Notes: generated by a model not told the origin, from the sequence alone. Counted from the stretch's first letter, positions 17,207-28,959 are shown. The stretch is 64,000 nucleotides of DNA from 2-02-FULL-66-14 sp964651335 (GCA_964651335.1 CAZYVT010000010.1:1-64000); one strand, 5' to 3'. Made by a program: numbers and translations.

Positions 17207-18346
17207 CTACTTCGCGCCCTTCAGATAGGTGTCAGCGACAGAAGTGTTCAGCTTCTGGACGTTTACCCAGTAAGGCACGACCTGCTTGGCGAACTCGGTC
17301 TGCGAGTCGAGCACCTTCTTGAAGAACGCGTTCTTCGCGGCGTTCTCCTCCATCACCTTCTTCGTCGCGGCCATGAACGCCGGGAAATAATCGGGCGGCG
17401 TTTCCATCACGCGCACACCGTGCTTGGTCGTGAGCTCGGTGAGGGCAAGCGCGTTGGCGCGGATGCGGTAGGCGGTCGACTCCATCAGCGAGGCGAGCGC
17501 TGCACCCTCGAAGATCGCCTGCACGTCCTTCGGCAGCTTGTTCCAGAAGGATTTGTTGATGTAAACGTCGGCGTTCACCGTGTTCTGGTGCAAGCCCTGC
17601 AGGTAGTAGTACTTGAACGCGCGATGGAAGCCCCAGGCGAGGTCGGCAACCGGGCAGCACCACTCCGCCGCATCGAGCACGCCGCGCTCGGCGGAAGGGA
17701 TGATCTCCCCGCCAGGAAGCGCAATCGCCGTGACGCCCATCTCCTTGTAGATCGCTCCGGGAATTCCGGGCGGCGTGCGGAAGCGCCGCTTGCGCAAGTC
17801 GGCCATGCTGTTGATCGGCTCCTTGAACCAGCCGAGCGCTTCCGGGCCGACCGGCTGGACGATGAATCCGACCACGTTCATCTTCAGGTGCACATCGAAG
17901 AGCTCGCGGTACAGCTCCTTGCCGCCGCCTTCCAGGAACCACGACACCCACGCGAGCTGGTCCATGCCGACGCCCGAGCCGCCCGAAGGCGAGCCGAACA
18001 GCATCGCCGCGGGGTGCTTGCCCGACCAGTAGTGCGTCCAGGCGAATCCCGAATCGACCAAGCCCTTGTCGACCGCGTCGAGGATCTCGAAAGCGCCCAC
18101 CACGGCGCCATCCGGGAGTAACTCGATCTTGAGCCTGCCGCCGGTCATCGCATCGACGCGCTGCGAGAATTTCTGCAGCATCTTGAACTCGTCGGCGGAG
18201 GCGGTCACTGCAGTTTGCATCCTCATCTTGAAGCTCTGCTGCGCCCACGCATCGCTCGGCGTCACCGCGAGTGTTGCGATGGCTACGCCGCAGCTCACCG
18301 CCGCGAGGGCGAATGTGCGGCAGACGGCACTCAACATCCTTTTCAT
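17207..18346 (-). CDS. dctP: TRAP transporter periplasmic solute receptor (DctP/TakP-like)
   Basis: This 379-residue protein begins MKRMLSAV with a long hydrophobic signal peptide, cleaved probably after AWA (about residue 35), before QQSFKMRMQ. The mature protein has the DctP fold; RTPPGIPGAIYKEMG contains the conserved Arg that binds substrate carboxylate in the family. The long form and AAEWCCPVADL resemble the TakP/mannitol-chloroaromatic branch. The start at 18346 follows GGGAGGAGG. The bound ligand is not predictable by eye; with the HisD-like enzyme next door, a hydroxylated sulfonate or carboxylate is a reasonable guess. Confidence 0.87.
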   Translation of the reverse strand: MKRMLSAVCRTFALAAVSCGVAIATLAVTPSDAWAQQSFKMRMQTAVTASADEFKMLQKFSQRVDAMTGGRLKIELLPDGAVVGAFEILDAVDKGLVDSGFAWTHYWSGKHPAAMLFGSPSGGSGVGMDQLAWVSWFLEGGGKELYRELFDVHLKMNVVGFIVQPVGPEALGWFKEPINSMADLRKRRFRTPPGIPGAIYKEMGVTAIALPGGEIIPSAERGVLDAAEWCCPVADLAWGFHRAFKYYYLQGLHQNTVNADVYINKSFWNKLPKDVQAIFEGAALASLMESTAYRIRANALALTELTTKHGVRVMETPPDYFPAFMAATKKVMEENAAKNAFFKKVLDSQTEFAKQVVPYWVNVQKLNTSVADTYLKGAK

Positions 18347-18485
18347 GGGTTCCTCCTCCCGGGTGGTTTGGGCGCACCGCGCGCTCCGCGGCCGCACGCG
18401 CCTAGCATACCGGAATCGCACGCTGAGAAGCGCGGTTTCGGAAAGGCATGCAACGCTGCGTTTCAGATTCTGAGAAACTACGCTC
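18347..18485. promoter_or_regulatory. divergent intergenic region, TRAP operon / GMC oxidoreductase
   Basis: The 139 bp between the dctP start and the GMC start must hold both promoters. I see no convincing sigma-70 boxes or long palindrome; the ribosome-binding site of dctP is strong, that of the GMC gene weak. No regulator gene is adjacent. Confidence 0.4.
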
Positions 18486-20087
18486 ATGCGCTCGTTGCAG
18501 GCCGACTACATCATCATTGGCGCCGGCACCGCAGGCTGCGTGATCGCGAACCGGCTAACGGCGGACGGCCGGTGCAGCGTGTTGCTGCTCGAGGCGGGGC
18601 CGCGCGACCGCTCGATCTGGATTCACATTCCAATCGGTTACGGCAAGACCATGTTCCACCCGGTGTACAACTGGGGCTTCTACACCGACCCGGAGCCGAA
18701 CATGAACGGCCGGCGCATCTACTGGCCGCGCGGACGCGGCCTGGGGGGCTCGTCCTCGATCAACGGCCTCATCTATGTGCGCGGCCAGCCGGAGGACTAC
18801 GACCGCTGGGCGGCGCTCGGCAACCGGGGCTGGGGGTGGAAGGACGTGCTGCCGTACTTCATCCGCTGCGAGGGCAATTCACGCGGCGCGAGCGACTTCC
18901 ATGGCGCCGAAGGTCCCCTTGCGTGTACGGACATCGGCGAAAAACACGAATTGATGGAGGCGATCATCGGCGCGGCGAACGAGCTCGGCATCGCGGCGAA
19001 TGACGATTTCAACGGCGCGCGGCAGGAAGGGGTCGGGTACTACCAGCTCTTTACGCGGAAGGGCTGGCGTTGCAGCAGCGCGACCGCCTACCTGCGCCCG
19101 GCCGAACGGCGCGCAAACCTGCAGGTCGAGACGGACGCCCATGCGGCGCGGATCCTCTTCGAGCGAACGCGCGCCGTGGGCGTTCGTTATCTGCAGGGCG
19201 GTGTCGAAAAGGAGGCGCGTGCGTCGCGCGAGATCATTCTCAGCGCCGGAGCCTTGCAAAGCCCCCAGCTCCTGCAACTCTCCGGCGTCGGACCCGGCGA
19301 GCTGCTGCGATCGATCGGCATCCCCGTAGTGAAGGATCTGCCCGGCGTGGGCGAGAACCTCCAGGACCATCTCCAGCTGCGCGAGATTTACCGATGCACC
19401 AAGCGGATTACCACCAACGACGACCTTGCGAGCTGGTGGCGCAGCCTGAAGATCGGGCTGAAGTGGCTGCTCCTGCGCAAGGGGCCGCTCGCAATCGGCA
19501 TCAACCAGGGAGGTCTATTCACGCGGGTGCTGCCGGATTCGAGAACGCCCGACGTGCAGTTCCACTTTGCCACGCTCTCGGCCGATCTCGCGGGGGCGAA
19601 GCCCCACCCCTGGTCGGGATTCACCATGTCCGTGTGCCAGCTTCGGCCCGAATCGCGCGACAGGGTTCGGGTCCGCTCGACCGATCCACGTCAGCCGCCG
19701 TCGATGCAGCCGAACTATCTCGCCACGGAGACCGACCGGCGCTGCGCGGTGGCGGGGGTCAAGCTGGCACGCGCGCTCGCTGCCACGTATTCGTTGAAAC
19801 CTTATGTAGCCGAGGAGTATCGCCCCGGCCCGGCCGCAAGAACCGACGACGAACTACTCGAGTTCGCGCGCAATTTCGGCGCCACGATCTTCCACCCTTC
19901 GGGGACGTGCAAGATGGGAAACGATCCCATCGCCGTGGTGGACGAGCGGCTCCGCGTGCGCGGCGTCTCAGGGCTCCGCGTGGTGGACTGCTCGATCATG
20001 CCGACGCTCACCTCGGGCAACACCCACGCGCCGGCGGTGATGATCGCGGAGAAGGCCTCAGACCTTATCCTCAAGGATTCTCACTAG
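18486..20087 (+). CDS. GMC-family oxidoreductase (choline dehydrogenase-like)
   Basis: This 533-residue FAD enzyme oxidises an alcohol. The N-terminal dinucleotide motif is IIGAGTAGCVIANRL. GMC signature 1 is PRGRGLGGSSSINGLIYVRG (about residues 80-99) and signature 2 is SAGALQSPQLLQLSG. The catalytic His pair is in FHPSGTCKMG and GNTHAPAVMI near the C-terminus. It is divergent from the TRAP/HisD/SDR operon, so it may act on the same imported alcohol, but this is inference. Confidence 0.88.
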   Translation: MRSLQADYIIIGAGTAGCVIANRLTADGRCSVLLLEAGPRDRSIWIHIPIGYGKTMFHPVYNWGFYTDPEPNMNGRRIYWPRGRGLGGSSSINGLIYVRGQPEDYDRWAALGNRGWGWKDVLPYFIRCEGNSRGASDFHGAEGPLACTDIGEKHELMEAIIGAANELGIAANDDFNGARQEGVGYYQLFTRKGWRCSSATAYLRPAERRANLQVETDAHAARILFERTRAVGVRYLQGGVEKEARASREIILSAGALQSPQLLQLSGVGPGELLRSIGIPVVKDLPGVGENLQDHLQLREIYRCTKRITTNDDLASWWRSLKIGLKWLLLRKGPLAIGINQGGLFTRVLPDSRTPDVQFHFATLSADLAGAKPHPWSGFTMSVCQLRPESRDRVRVRSTDPRQPPSMQPNYLATETDRRCAVAGVKLARALAATYSLKPYVAEEYRPGPAARTDDELLEFARNFGATIFHPSGTCKMGNDPIAVVDERLRVRGVSGLRVVDCSIMPTLTSGNTHAPAVMIAEKASDLILKDSH

Positions 20088-20125
20088 AAAGCTGGGAGTC
20101 GGCTACACCTTTTGCGTGGCTGCTT

Positions 20126-20200
20126 TAGACCCATTCCGGACATTCGCAAGTACATCATCGCGCTCGATTGATCGGCGAACGCGATCACCGTTGGCGGATA
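20126..20200. repeat. dispersed repeat, copy 1
   Basis: Within the 159-bp gap before the hydrolase gene, a stretch containing CCGGAC, AAGTACATC and GATCGGCGAACGCG matches another at about 31857-31925 with the same word order and spacing. It looks like a degenerate non-coding repeat. No gene is seen in the gap. Confidence 0.5.
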
Positions 20201-20246
20201 TTCCCGCTTATCATGTTGCAAGCATGAACGTGCCGGAAAGGATGCC

Positions 20247-21038
20247 GTGATCGTCAAACAGATCTGGACTGCCAACGCCTATCGCAACTTCAACTACCTC
20301 ATCGCCTGCAGCGAGACCGGCGAGGCGCTTGCCGTCGACCCGCTGGATCACGAGAAGTGCCTGAAGGCGGCCAGGGACGAGGGCTGGGACATCCTCCAGA
20401 TCCTGAACACCCATGAGCACCGCGACCATACGGGCGGCAACGAGCCCATGGTCGAGAAAACCGGGGCGAAGATCCTGGCTCACAAGAACGCGAAGGACAA
20501 AATTGCCGGCATCGCACGCGCTCTGGGCGCGGGCGACATCGTCAGGATCGGAAAGACCGTGGAGCTCGAGGCGCTGGACACGCCCGGCCATACCATGAGC
20601 CATGTGTGCCTGCGCTCGCATACCGACCAGCCCGCACTGTTCTGCGGCGATACGCTGTTCAATGCCGGGGCAGGGAACTGCCACAACGGCGGCCATCCGG
20701 AGGCGCTATACGAGACGTTTTCCGAGCAGCTTGCCAGGCTGCCTGAAGACACGCTGATCTATCCGGGCCACGATTACATCGAGAACAACCTGCGCTTCAC
20801 GCTGAGCCGCGAGCCCGACAACCGGCGCGCGCAGGAGATCCTCGAACGCCTCAAGGGCCAGGACCTGAACCGGGCCTACGTCTCGACGCTCGGGGTCGAG
20901 AGGGAAATCAACACCTTCTTCCGCCTGACGAGCCCGACGGTGATCGCGGAGCTGCGCCAAGCTTTTCCCGACCTGCCCGAAAAGCCCGATCGGCGTACGG
21001 TGTTCCTCAAGCTGCGCGAACTGCGCAACCGCTGGTAA
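20247..21038 (+). CDS. gloB: hydroxyacylglutathione hydrolase-like metallo-beta-lactamase protein (GloB)
   Basis: This 263-residue enzyme matches glyoxalase II, which hydrolyses S-lactoylglutathione to lactate and glutathione. Metal ligands: THEHRDHTGG, GHT of DTPGHTMSH, Asp of FCGDTLF and His of YPGHDY. The family usually has THHHxDH; here the second position is Glu, seen in some relatives. The C-terminal helical domain with RTVFLKLRELRNRW is present, so length is full. The start is GTG at 20247, after GGAAAGGA. Confidence 0.83.
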   Translation: MIVKQIWTANAYRNFNYLIACSETGEALAVDPLDHEKCLKAARDEGWDILQILNTHEHRDHTGGNEPMVEKTGAKILAHKNAKDKIAGIARALGAGDIVRIGKTVELEALDTPGHTMSHVCLRSHTDQPALFCGDTLFNAGAGNCHNGGHPEALYETFSEQLARLPEDTLIYPGHDYIENNLRFTLSREPDNRRAQEILERLKGQDLNRAYVSTLGVEREINTFFRLTSPTVIAELRQAFPDLPEKPDRRTVFLKLRELRNRW

Positions 21039-21128
21039 CCGGTCCCTATCAAGAAAACCTCCAGGCGCTTGTGACCCAAGCGCTAAACCGTCCACGGAAA
21101 CGGGGCAACTGCAATTCCGGGGCGGCGC

Positions 21129-21566
21129 TCAGGGGCGGAAGATGCCGGCCTGCTTGCGCAGCTCGTTCATCTGCGCCGGCGTGCACTCGGCGCCGAGCGC
21201 GGAGCCGGTGTTGATGGCAAGGCCGAGTTCGATCGGCGCCCAGCGCAGCACGTCCTGGAAGGGCATCGTCAGGGGCGCGGCAGCCGGGTCCGGCATCTGT
21301 TTCGCGATCGCCGCGCATCGCTCGCGGCTGGTGAAGACCAGCATCGCGGGCGTGCCGTCCTTGCCCCGCATCGCGAGCGGCTTCGGGTCCGCACCCCCGG
21401 CCACCGCGTCCGCGGGGTTCTGGGCGAACAGGAAAACCTCGGCGCGCATCAACTCGGCCAGCACGGTCTCGATCGGCGTCTGCTGCCAGATGTGATCGAA
21501 CAGCGCCGCTTCGACCGGGCCTTTCGGCTTGAGCGCGAGCTTTGCCGCCATGGAAACGAGGCTCAT
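21129..21566 (-). CDS. SseB family protein
   Basis: This 145-residue protein resembles the SseB N-terminal domain: a helical start (PVEAALFDHIWQQTP), AEVFLFAQNP, PAMLVFTSRERCAAI and the Gly-rich LGLAINTGSALG. SseB proteins were named for a serine-sensitivity phenotype and have no firm biochemical role. It is convergent with the GloB-like gene. No partner genes are evident. Confidence 0.7.
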   Translation of the reverse strand: MSLVSMAAKLALKPKGPVEAALFDHIWQQTPIETVLAELMRAEVFLFAQNPADAVAGGADPKPLAMRGKDGTPAMLVFTSRERCAAIAKQMPDPAAAPLTMPFQDVLRWAPIELGLAINTGSALGAECTPAQMNELRKQAGIFRP

Positions 21567-21737
21567 TGGATTGTCCTCAGCCGCCCTTGCAGTCCGGTTT
21601 TCTTTTTCTCATTGTATGCGCGCATGCCCTCGCGCGAGCACCACGCCAAAATCCGCGCCTGAGGCGGCCTTCGATGGCCGTCGCGCGGGATTCCGACGCC
21701 GATTCCTCACCGCCTGGGACGGGCGGGGCGGATCGAT

Positions 21738-22151
21738 TTGCCTATCGCTATCACGGAGAGCCTGCTCATGGAAAGCGTCGAGGAAAGCATTGCCAAGCTG
21801 CGCGCGAGCGGCATGATGATCGCGCTCGACGATTTCGGCACCGGCTATTCGTCCCTTGCCTACCTCAGCCGGCTGCCGATCGATACCGTCAAGATCGACC
21901 GCGCCTTCGTGCACGGCGTCACCGAGAACGCCAACGACACGAGCATCGTCTCCACCATCATCTCGCTTGCCCAGGCGCTGCGGCTGAAAGTGGTCGCCGA
22001 GGGCGTGGAGACCGAGGAGCAGGCGCGGATGCTGCACCTGTTGCGCTGCGACCAGATGCAGGGGTACCTGTTCAGCCCGCCGTTGCCGCGCGAGCGCATC
22101 GAAGCGCCCATCGCCGGCGCCGCCGTCAACGCTCCATCTGCACAGCCCTGA
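21738..22151 (+). pseudogene. C-terminal half of an EAL-domain cyclic-di-GMP phosphodiesterase
   Basis: About 135 codons cover the second half of an EAL domain: ITESLLMES, LDDFGTGYSSLAYL, DTVKIDRAFV, VVAEGVETEEQ and the closing MQGYLFSPPLP. The N-terminal part with the EAL motif itself and any GGDEF or sensor domain is missing. The frame opens at a TTG at 21738 with no good ribosome-binding site. Upstream is the sseB promoter region. Its 3' end overlaps the ABC ATPase gene by 26 bases in the opposite direction. Without the EAL Glu it should not be catalytic. Confidence 0.8.
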
Positions 22152-22914
22152 TCGACTCGACGCGAATCTGCTCGGTGAGCTCGGCCTTGGTGCGCGTGAA
22201 CTCCGGTGTCGTCTTCATCGTGTAGTGGCGCGGGTGCGGGAGCCCCACTTTCAGCTCGTCCTTGATCCGCCCCGGGCGCGCCGACATTACCGCGACGCGG
22301 TTGGCTAGGAAGATCGCCTCGTCGATGTCGTGGGTGACGAAGAGCACGGTCTTCGTGTCCGCCTCCCAGATCCCGAGCAGCAGTTCCTGCATCAAGGCGC
22401 GGGTCTGGTTGTCGAGCGCGCCGAACGGCTCGTCGAGCAGCAGGATCTCCGGGTCGTTCGCGAGCGCGCGCGCGAGCGCCGTGCGCTGCTGCATCCCTCC
22501 CGAAAGCATCTTCGGGAAGTGGTTCTCGAATCCTGCGAGCCCCACCCTTTCGATGAAGTACTCTGCGAGCTTCGCCTGCGCGGCTTCCGGCATGCTCTTC
22601 TCGCGCAGGCCGAAGCAGATGTTCTGCCGCACGTTGAGCCAGGGAAAGAGCGTGTAGGACTGGAACACCATCCCGCGATCCGGCCCGGGGCGCGTCACTT
22701 GCCGGCCGTCGAGCAGCACCCGGCCGTTCGTGGGAACGTCGAGCCCCGCGACGATTCGCAGCAGCGTGGACTTGCCGCAACCGGAAGGGCCGAGGATGCA
22801 GATGAAGTCGTTCTCCTCGACCGAGAGGTTCGTGCGCTCGAGCGCCACCGTGGGCGCGCCCGCCTGCGCCCCCGGGAACGTGCGCGACACCGAATCGATC
22901 ACGAGCTTGCTCAC
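22126..22914 (-). CDS. ABC transporter ATP-binding protein (SsuB/TauB/NrtD type)
   Basis: This 262-residue ATPase energises import of a small organic anion or related solute. Walker A is GPSGCGKST, the signature LSGGMQQR, Walker B ILLLDEPFGALD, and the H-loop TVLFVTHDIDEAIF. The IDEAIFLANR phrase is typical of the nitrate/sulfonate/taurine subfamily. It is the last gene of a three-gene unit (receptor, permease, ATPase). Confidence 0.9.
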   Translation of the reverse strand: MSKLVIDSVSRTFPGAQAGAPTVALERTNLSVEENDFICILGPSGCGKSTLLRIVAGLDVPTNGRVLLDGRQVTRPGPDRGMVFQSYTLFPWLNVRQNICFGLREKSMPEAAQAKLAEYFIERVGLAGFENHFPKMLSGGMQQRTALARALANDPEILLLDEPFGALDNQTRALMQELLLGIWEADTKTVLFVTHDIDEAIFLANRVAVMSARPGRIKDELKVGLPHPRHYTMKTTPEFTRTKAELTEQIRVESIRAVQMER

Positions 22915-22915
22915 T

Positions 22916-23689
22916 TCAGAACGCCCAGGGGTAGAGCTTCTGATTGAGCCACTTGAACGCCAGGTCCGACACCAGCCCGATCACCCCGATGCAGAAGATA
23001 CCGAAGATCATCTGCCCGGTGTCAAGCAGGCGCTGGCTGTCCATGATCATGTGGCCGATGCCGGAGGAAGATCCCACCAGCTCGGCGACGATCACATAAG
23101 TCCACGCCCAGCCGAGCACGAGCCGCAGGCACTCGGCGATCTGCGGCGCCGCGCCCGGCAGCATCACGCGCCTCACGATCCCGCCGGAGTCGGCGCCGAG
23201 GGTGTAGGCAGCCTCGATCAGGTCCTTGCGCGTTGAGCCGACGATCACCGCAACCATCAGGATGATCTGGAACACCGAGCCGATGAAAATCACCAGCAGC
23301 TTCTGCGTCTCGCCCACCCCCGCCCAGAGGATGAGCAGCGGGATGAACGCCGATGCCGGAAGGTAGCGCGCGAAGGACACGAACGGCTCGAAGAAGGCTT
23401 CCACCGCCTTGAACGCCCCCATGAGGATGCCGAGCGGCACCGCCACGATCGCGGCCAGGATGAACCCGCCCACCACGCGCCAGATCGTGACGCCGACGTC
23501 GCGGATGAAGTTGAACTCGGCGAACAGGTCCCAGCCGATCCGCAGCGTGTAGAGCGGGTCCTTCAGGAACATGCCGTCCACCAGCCCGCCGAAGGTGGCG
23601 AGCGCCCACGCGCCGAAGAACAGGACGAAAAAAGCGGCGCCGAGGACGATCCTGGCGCCGCGCGCGACCGGCTTCAGCGGCTCGAACAA
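22916..23689 (-). CDS. ABC transporter permease (SsuC/TauC type)
   Basis: This 257-residue, six-helix BPD_transp_1 permease carries the cytoplasmic coupling loop EAAYTLGADSGGIVRRVMLPGAAP in its usual place (about residues 160-185). It is separated by one base from the ATPase gene and by six from the receptor gene. Specificity comes from the receptor. Confidence 0.9.
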   Translation of the reverse strand: MFEPLKPVARGARIVLGAAFFVLFFGAWALATFGGLVDGMFLKDPLYTLRIGWDLFAEFNFIRDVGVTIWRVVGGFILAAIVAVPLGILMGAFKAVEAFFEPFVSFARYLPASAFIPLLILWAGVGETQKLLVIFIGSVFQIILMVAVIVGSTRKDLIEAAYTLGADSGGIVRRVMLPGAAPQIAECLRLVLGWAWTYVIVAELVGSSSGIGHMIMDSQRLLDTGQMIFGIFCIGVIGLVSDLAFKWLNQKLYPWAF

Positions 23690-23695
23690 CGGGTC

Positions 23696-24628
23696 CTACT
23701 GGAAGCGCAGGTCGATCAGTTCGCCCGCCTTGGGCTCTTTCTGGATGACGCGATTGAACTTGAGCACCCGCACCGCGAACTCGGTGAACGCCTTGTGCTC
23801 CCTGTCGTAATAGGCCTTGTTCGCCGGGCGATCGGTCCAGGTGATGAACGCCGCCGACTTCGCGAACCCCTCGCCGGGCTGCTTCACCGTGCTCCCCATC
23901 AGCTCGTAGGACTTCGCCGGGTCGCGCCTGATCATGTCGAGCGCCTCGAAGAAGCTGTCCACGGTGGCCTTGACGATCTTCGGGTTCTTGTCGATGAAGT
24001 CCTTTCTGAACACGAGTACGTCGATCACCACCGGGTAGTCCTTGGAGGTGACGAGGATCTTGCCGGCGTCCGGCTTGGCGCGCACCGTGGAGAGGTAAGG
24101 CTCGTAGGTCACGGCGGCGTCGTTCTGCCCGGCGACGAAGGCCTGCGCCGCAGGTTGCGCGCCCATCGTGACGCGGACGATGTCCTGCATTGTCATGCCG
24201 TTCTTCTCCAGGATGTACGACAGCATGAAGTGCTGCACCGTGCCTGGCCCGTCCACGTTGACCGACTTGCCTTTGAGCTCCTTGATCGAATTGATGCTGT
24301 TGCGCACCGCGAGGCCGTCGCCGCCGTTCGACTTGTCGATCAGCGCCACCTGCACCGTGCCGATCCCCGCCGAAGTCCAGACAATGTGCTGGTCCACGGT
24401 CGTCGCCGCGGCATTGAGCGCGCCCGCGGCAAGCGCAGCGGAACGCTGTACCGGCGGGATGAAGCGGATCTCCATGTCCACGCCGTGCTTCTTGAAGATC
24501 CCGGCGTACTCCGCGAGCTTGAGCGGCTGGAAGCCGGTCCATCCGCTCATGCCGAGGACCACCTTCTCCTGTGCTGCCGCCGGGCCCGCAGCGAGCGCGG
24601 CTGCGAGCGCGAATGCGATGGATTTCAT
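23696..24628 (-). CDS. ABC transporter substrate-binding protein (SsuA/NMT1-like)
   Basis: This 310-residue periplasmic protein has a short signal peptide (cleavage after AAA-Q, about residue 20). The mature start VVLGMSGWTGFQPLKLAEYAG is typical of the NrtA/SsuA/TauA/ThiY fold, followed by AGALNAAATT and VDGPGTVQHF. The ligand could be a sulfonate, taurine, nitrate or a pyrimidine; none can be chosen by eye. The operon faces away from the MetE-like/hut operon, with about 43 bp between starts. Confidence 0.85.
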   Translation of the reverse strand: MKSIAFALAAALAAGPAAAQEKVVLGMSGWTGFQPLKLAEYAGIFKKHGVDMEIRFIPPVQRSAALAAGALNAAATTVDQHIVWTSAGIGTVQVALIDKSNGGDGLAVRNSINSIKELKGKSVNVDGPGTVQHFMLSYILEKNGMTMQDIVRVTMGAQPAAQAFVAGQNDAAVTYEPYLSTVRAKPDAGKILVTSKDYPVVIDVLVFRKDFIDKNPKIVKATVDSFFEALDMIRRDPAKSYELMGSTVKQPGEGFAKSAAFITWTDRPANKAYYDREHKAFTEFAVRVLKFNRVIQKEPKAGELIDLRFQ

Positions 24629-24671
24629 CGGTCCTCCCGTGAACGATCGTTGGTGGCATCATTGTAGCGCG

Positions 24672-25810
24672 ATGGACCCGTCCGCTCTCGGCCTTTGCCG
24701 CGTCGATCACGTCGGCAGCCTGCTGCGGCCAGAAGGGCTGAAGGCGATGTTCATGCGTCACGCCACGGGCGAAGCGAGCCTCGAAGCGCTGCGGCGAGCC
24801 GAGGACGAAGCGATCCGCGATCTGGTGCGAAAGGAAGAGGCGCATGGCCTGCCGGCGGTCACCGACGGCGAGTACCGGCGGCTCAACTGGCAAGTGAGCT
24901 TCTCCAGGGTGGAGGGCTGGGACCTGTGGAAGATCTCGTGGGACGGATTCAGGAAGCATCCCGACAACCGCGCCCCGGATGAGCGCGCCCTCACCCGCGG
25001 TGAGGACGCGGTGCTCTCTTTCCGCGCGCCGGCCACAACGAGACTGAGGCTGAAGAAGAGCTTTCCGCTTGAAGAATACCGCTACACCCGCTCGGTCGCC
25101 ACGCGCCCGGTCAAGGTGACGCTGATGGGGCCCGATCGCGTGTGCCAGATGTGCGACCTCGAAGGCTCGCGTGCGTTCTACGCGGACTCGGATGCGTTCC
25201 TCGCGGATGTGATCGCGATCCAGCGGCAGATGGTTGCGGAACTGGTCGAGGCCGGCTGCGAGTACGTGCAGATCGACGAGCCGAGCTACACCGGCTACGT
25301 CGATCCGGGCACGCTCGAGCGCATGCGCTTGCGCGGCGAGGATCCGCTGAGAAACCTGCGGCGCGCGATCGCCGCCGACAACGCGGTGATCGCAGGGCTG
25401 AAGGGCAAGGCCACGTTTGGCCTGCACATCTGCCGGGGAAATCGCGCCAGCATGTGGCACCGCGAAGGAACCTACGACGCGATCGCGGAGGCGCTGTTCG
25501 GCGGCCTGAACTACGACCGCCTGCTGCTCGAATACGACACCGGGCGCGCCGGCGGCTTCGAGCCGCTGCGCTTCGTGCCGAGGGATCGCATCGTCGTGCT
25601 CGGCCTCATCACGACCAAGACCGGGCGAGTCGAGACGCCGGATGAGCTCGGGCGGCGAATCGACGAAGCGAGCCGGATCCTGCCGCTCGAGCAGCTTGCA
25701 CTCAGCCCGCAGTGCGGTTTCGCTTCGGGAATCGCCGGCAACCTGGTCACCGAGGAAGAACAATGGCGCAAGATCGACGCGATGCTCGAGACCGCGAGAC
25801 GGGTATGGCA

Positions 25811-25814
<4 letters not shown>
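24672..25814 (+). CDS. cobalamin-independent methionine synthase-like (MetE C-terminal domain) protein
   Basis: This 380-residue single-domain protein matches the C-terminal catalytic half of MetE. The Zn ligands are visible: His and Cys in GLHICRGN, Cys in LSPQCGF, and acid residues in VQIDEPSYTGY. Related single-domain proteins include YxjG and epoxyalkane:coenzyme M transferase, all activating a thiol on Zn. The stop overlaps the hutU start by 4 bases (ATGA), so it is the first gene of a hut operon, which is unusual. Its thiol substrate is unknown. The start is ATG at 24672. Confidence 0.82.
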
Positions 25815-27474
<1,660 letters not shown>

Positions 27475-27475
<1 letters not shown>

Positions 27476-28959
27476 TGCCGCTCGCGATCGGATCGAAGCC
27501 CCTCACCCTCGCGCATTTGCGCGGCATCGCGCGCGACGCAACCCCGATCGCCCTCGACCCGGCGTGCCTGCCCGGGCTGCGCGCCGGCGCTGCGGCGGTA
27601 GAGCGCATCGTTGCCTCGGGCGAGCGCGTCTACGGCGTCAATACCGGTTTCGGCAAGCTCGCGCAGACGCAGATTCCTCCTCAGGATCTCGAGCGCCTGC
27701 AACGCAATCTCGTCCTTTCTCACGCCGCCGGCACCGGCCCGCCGCTTCCCGACGAGGCGGTGCGGCTGGTGCTTGCGCTCAAGATCGCGAGCCTCGCGAA
27801 AGGCCGGTCGGGCGTGCGGCCGGACACGGTCGAGGCGCTTGCGAAGATGTACAACGAGCGCGTGTACCCGCGCATTCCCGCGAAAGGCTCGGTCGGCGCC
27901 TCGGGCGATTTGGCTCCCCTCGCTCACCTCGCAGCCGCTCTCATCGGCGTCGGCGAAGTGCTCGCGCCGAGGCCCATCCGCCTCGCGTCGAAGGAAGGCC
28001 TCGCGCTGGTGAACGGCACGCAGGTATCCACGGCGCTCGCGCTGCTGGGGCTCTTCGCAATCGAGAATGCGTTCGCCGCAGCGGTGGCCGCCGGCGCACT
28101 CTCGGTGGACGCCGCAATGGGAAGCGACACGCCGTTCGATCCGCGCATTCACGAGCTGCGCGGACACCGCGGCCAGATCGAGGTCGCTCGGCACACCCGC
28201 GCGCTTCTCGCCGGGAGCGCGATCCGCGCCTCGCACCTGAAGGGCGACGACCGGGTGCAGGACCCCTACTCGCTGCGTTGCCAGCCGCAGGTGATGGGCG
28301 CCTGCCTCGATCTCCTGCGTCACGCGGCGAAAACGCTCGAAATCGAGGCGGACGGCGTTTCGGACAACCCGCTCGTTTTCGCGGAGACGGGCGAGGCGCT
28401 CTCGGGCGGCAATTTTCACGCCGAGCCGGTCGCGCTCGCCGCCGATGCCCTCGCACTTGCCTGCGCCGAGATCGGCGCGCTCTCTGAGCGCCGCATCGCG
28501 CTGCTGATCGACGGCTCGATCAGCCGCCTGCCGCCCTTTCTCGTCGAGCACGGCGGGCTCGACTCCGGCTTCATGGTGGCGCAGGTGACCGCAGCAGCGC
28601 TCGCCTCCGAAAATAAGTCGCTTGCGCACCCGGCGAGCGTGGACAGCCTGCCGACCTCGGCGAACCAGGAGGACCATGTCAGCATGGCAACATTCGCCGC
28701 GCGGCGCCTCGGCGAGATGGCCGAAAACACCGCCGTGATCGTCGCCATCGAGCTGCTCGCCGCGGCGCAGGGCGTGGACCTGCGCAAGCCCCTCTCGACT
28801 TCGCCCGCGCTGCAGGGCGTGATGCAGAAAATCCGCGCGGTGGTGCCGTTCTATTCCGAGGACCGCTACTTCGCCCCGGACATCGAGGCGGCGAAGCGGC
28901 TCGTCGTGTCGGGCGCGTTCAACGGCGAAGCCGCGGACCTGCTGCCCTCAGGAGGCTGA
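27475..28959 (+). CDS. hutH: histidine ammonia-lyase
   Basis: This 494-residue enzyme converts histidine to urocanate and ammonia. The Ala-Ser-Gly that cyclises to the MIO cofactor lies in SVGASGDLAPLAHL (about residue 144). The catalytic Tyr is in VYGVNTGFGKL, and further signatures are QDPYSLRCQPQVMG and SANQEDHVSM. It is slightly short at its C-terminus relative to many HutH (about 505-510). Its start shares a base with the hutU stop (TGATG). The convergent hutI ends 64 bp later. Confidence 0.95.
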
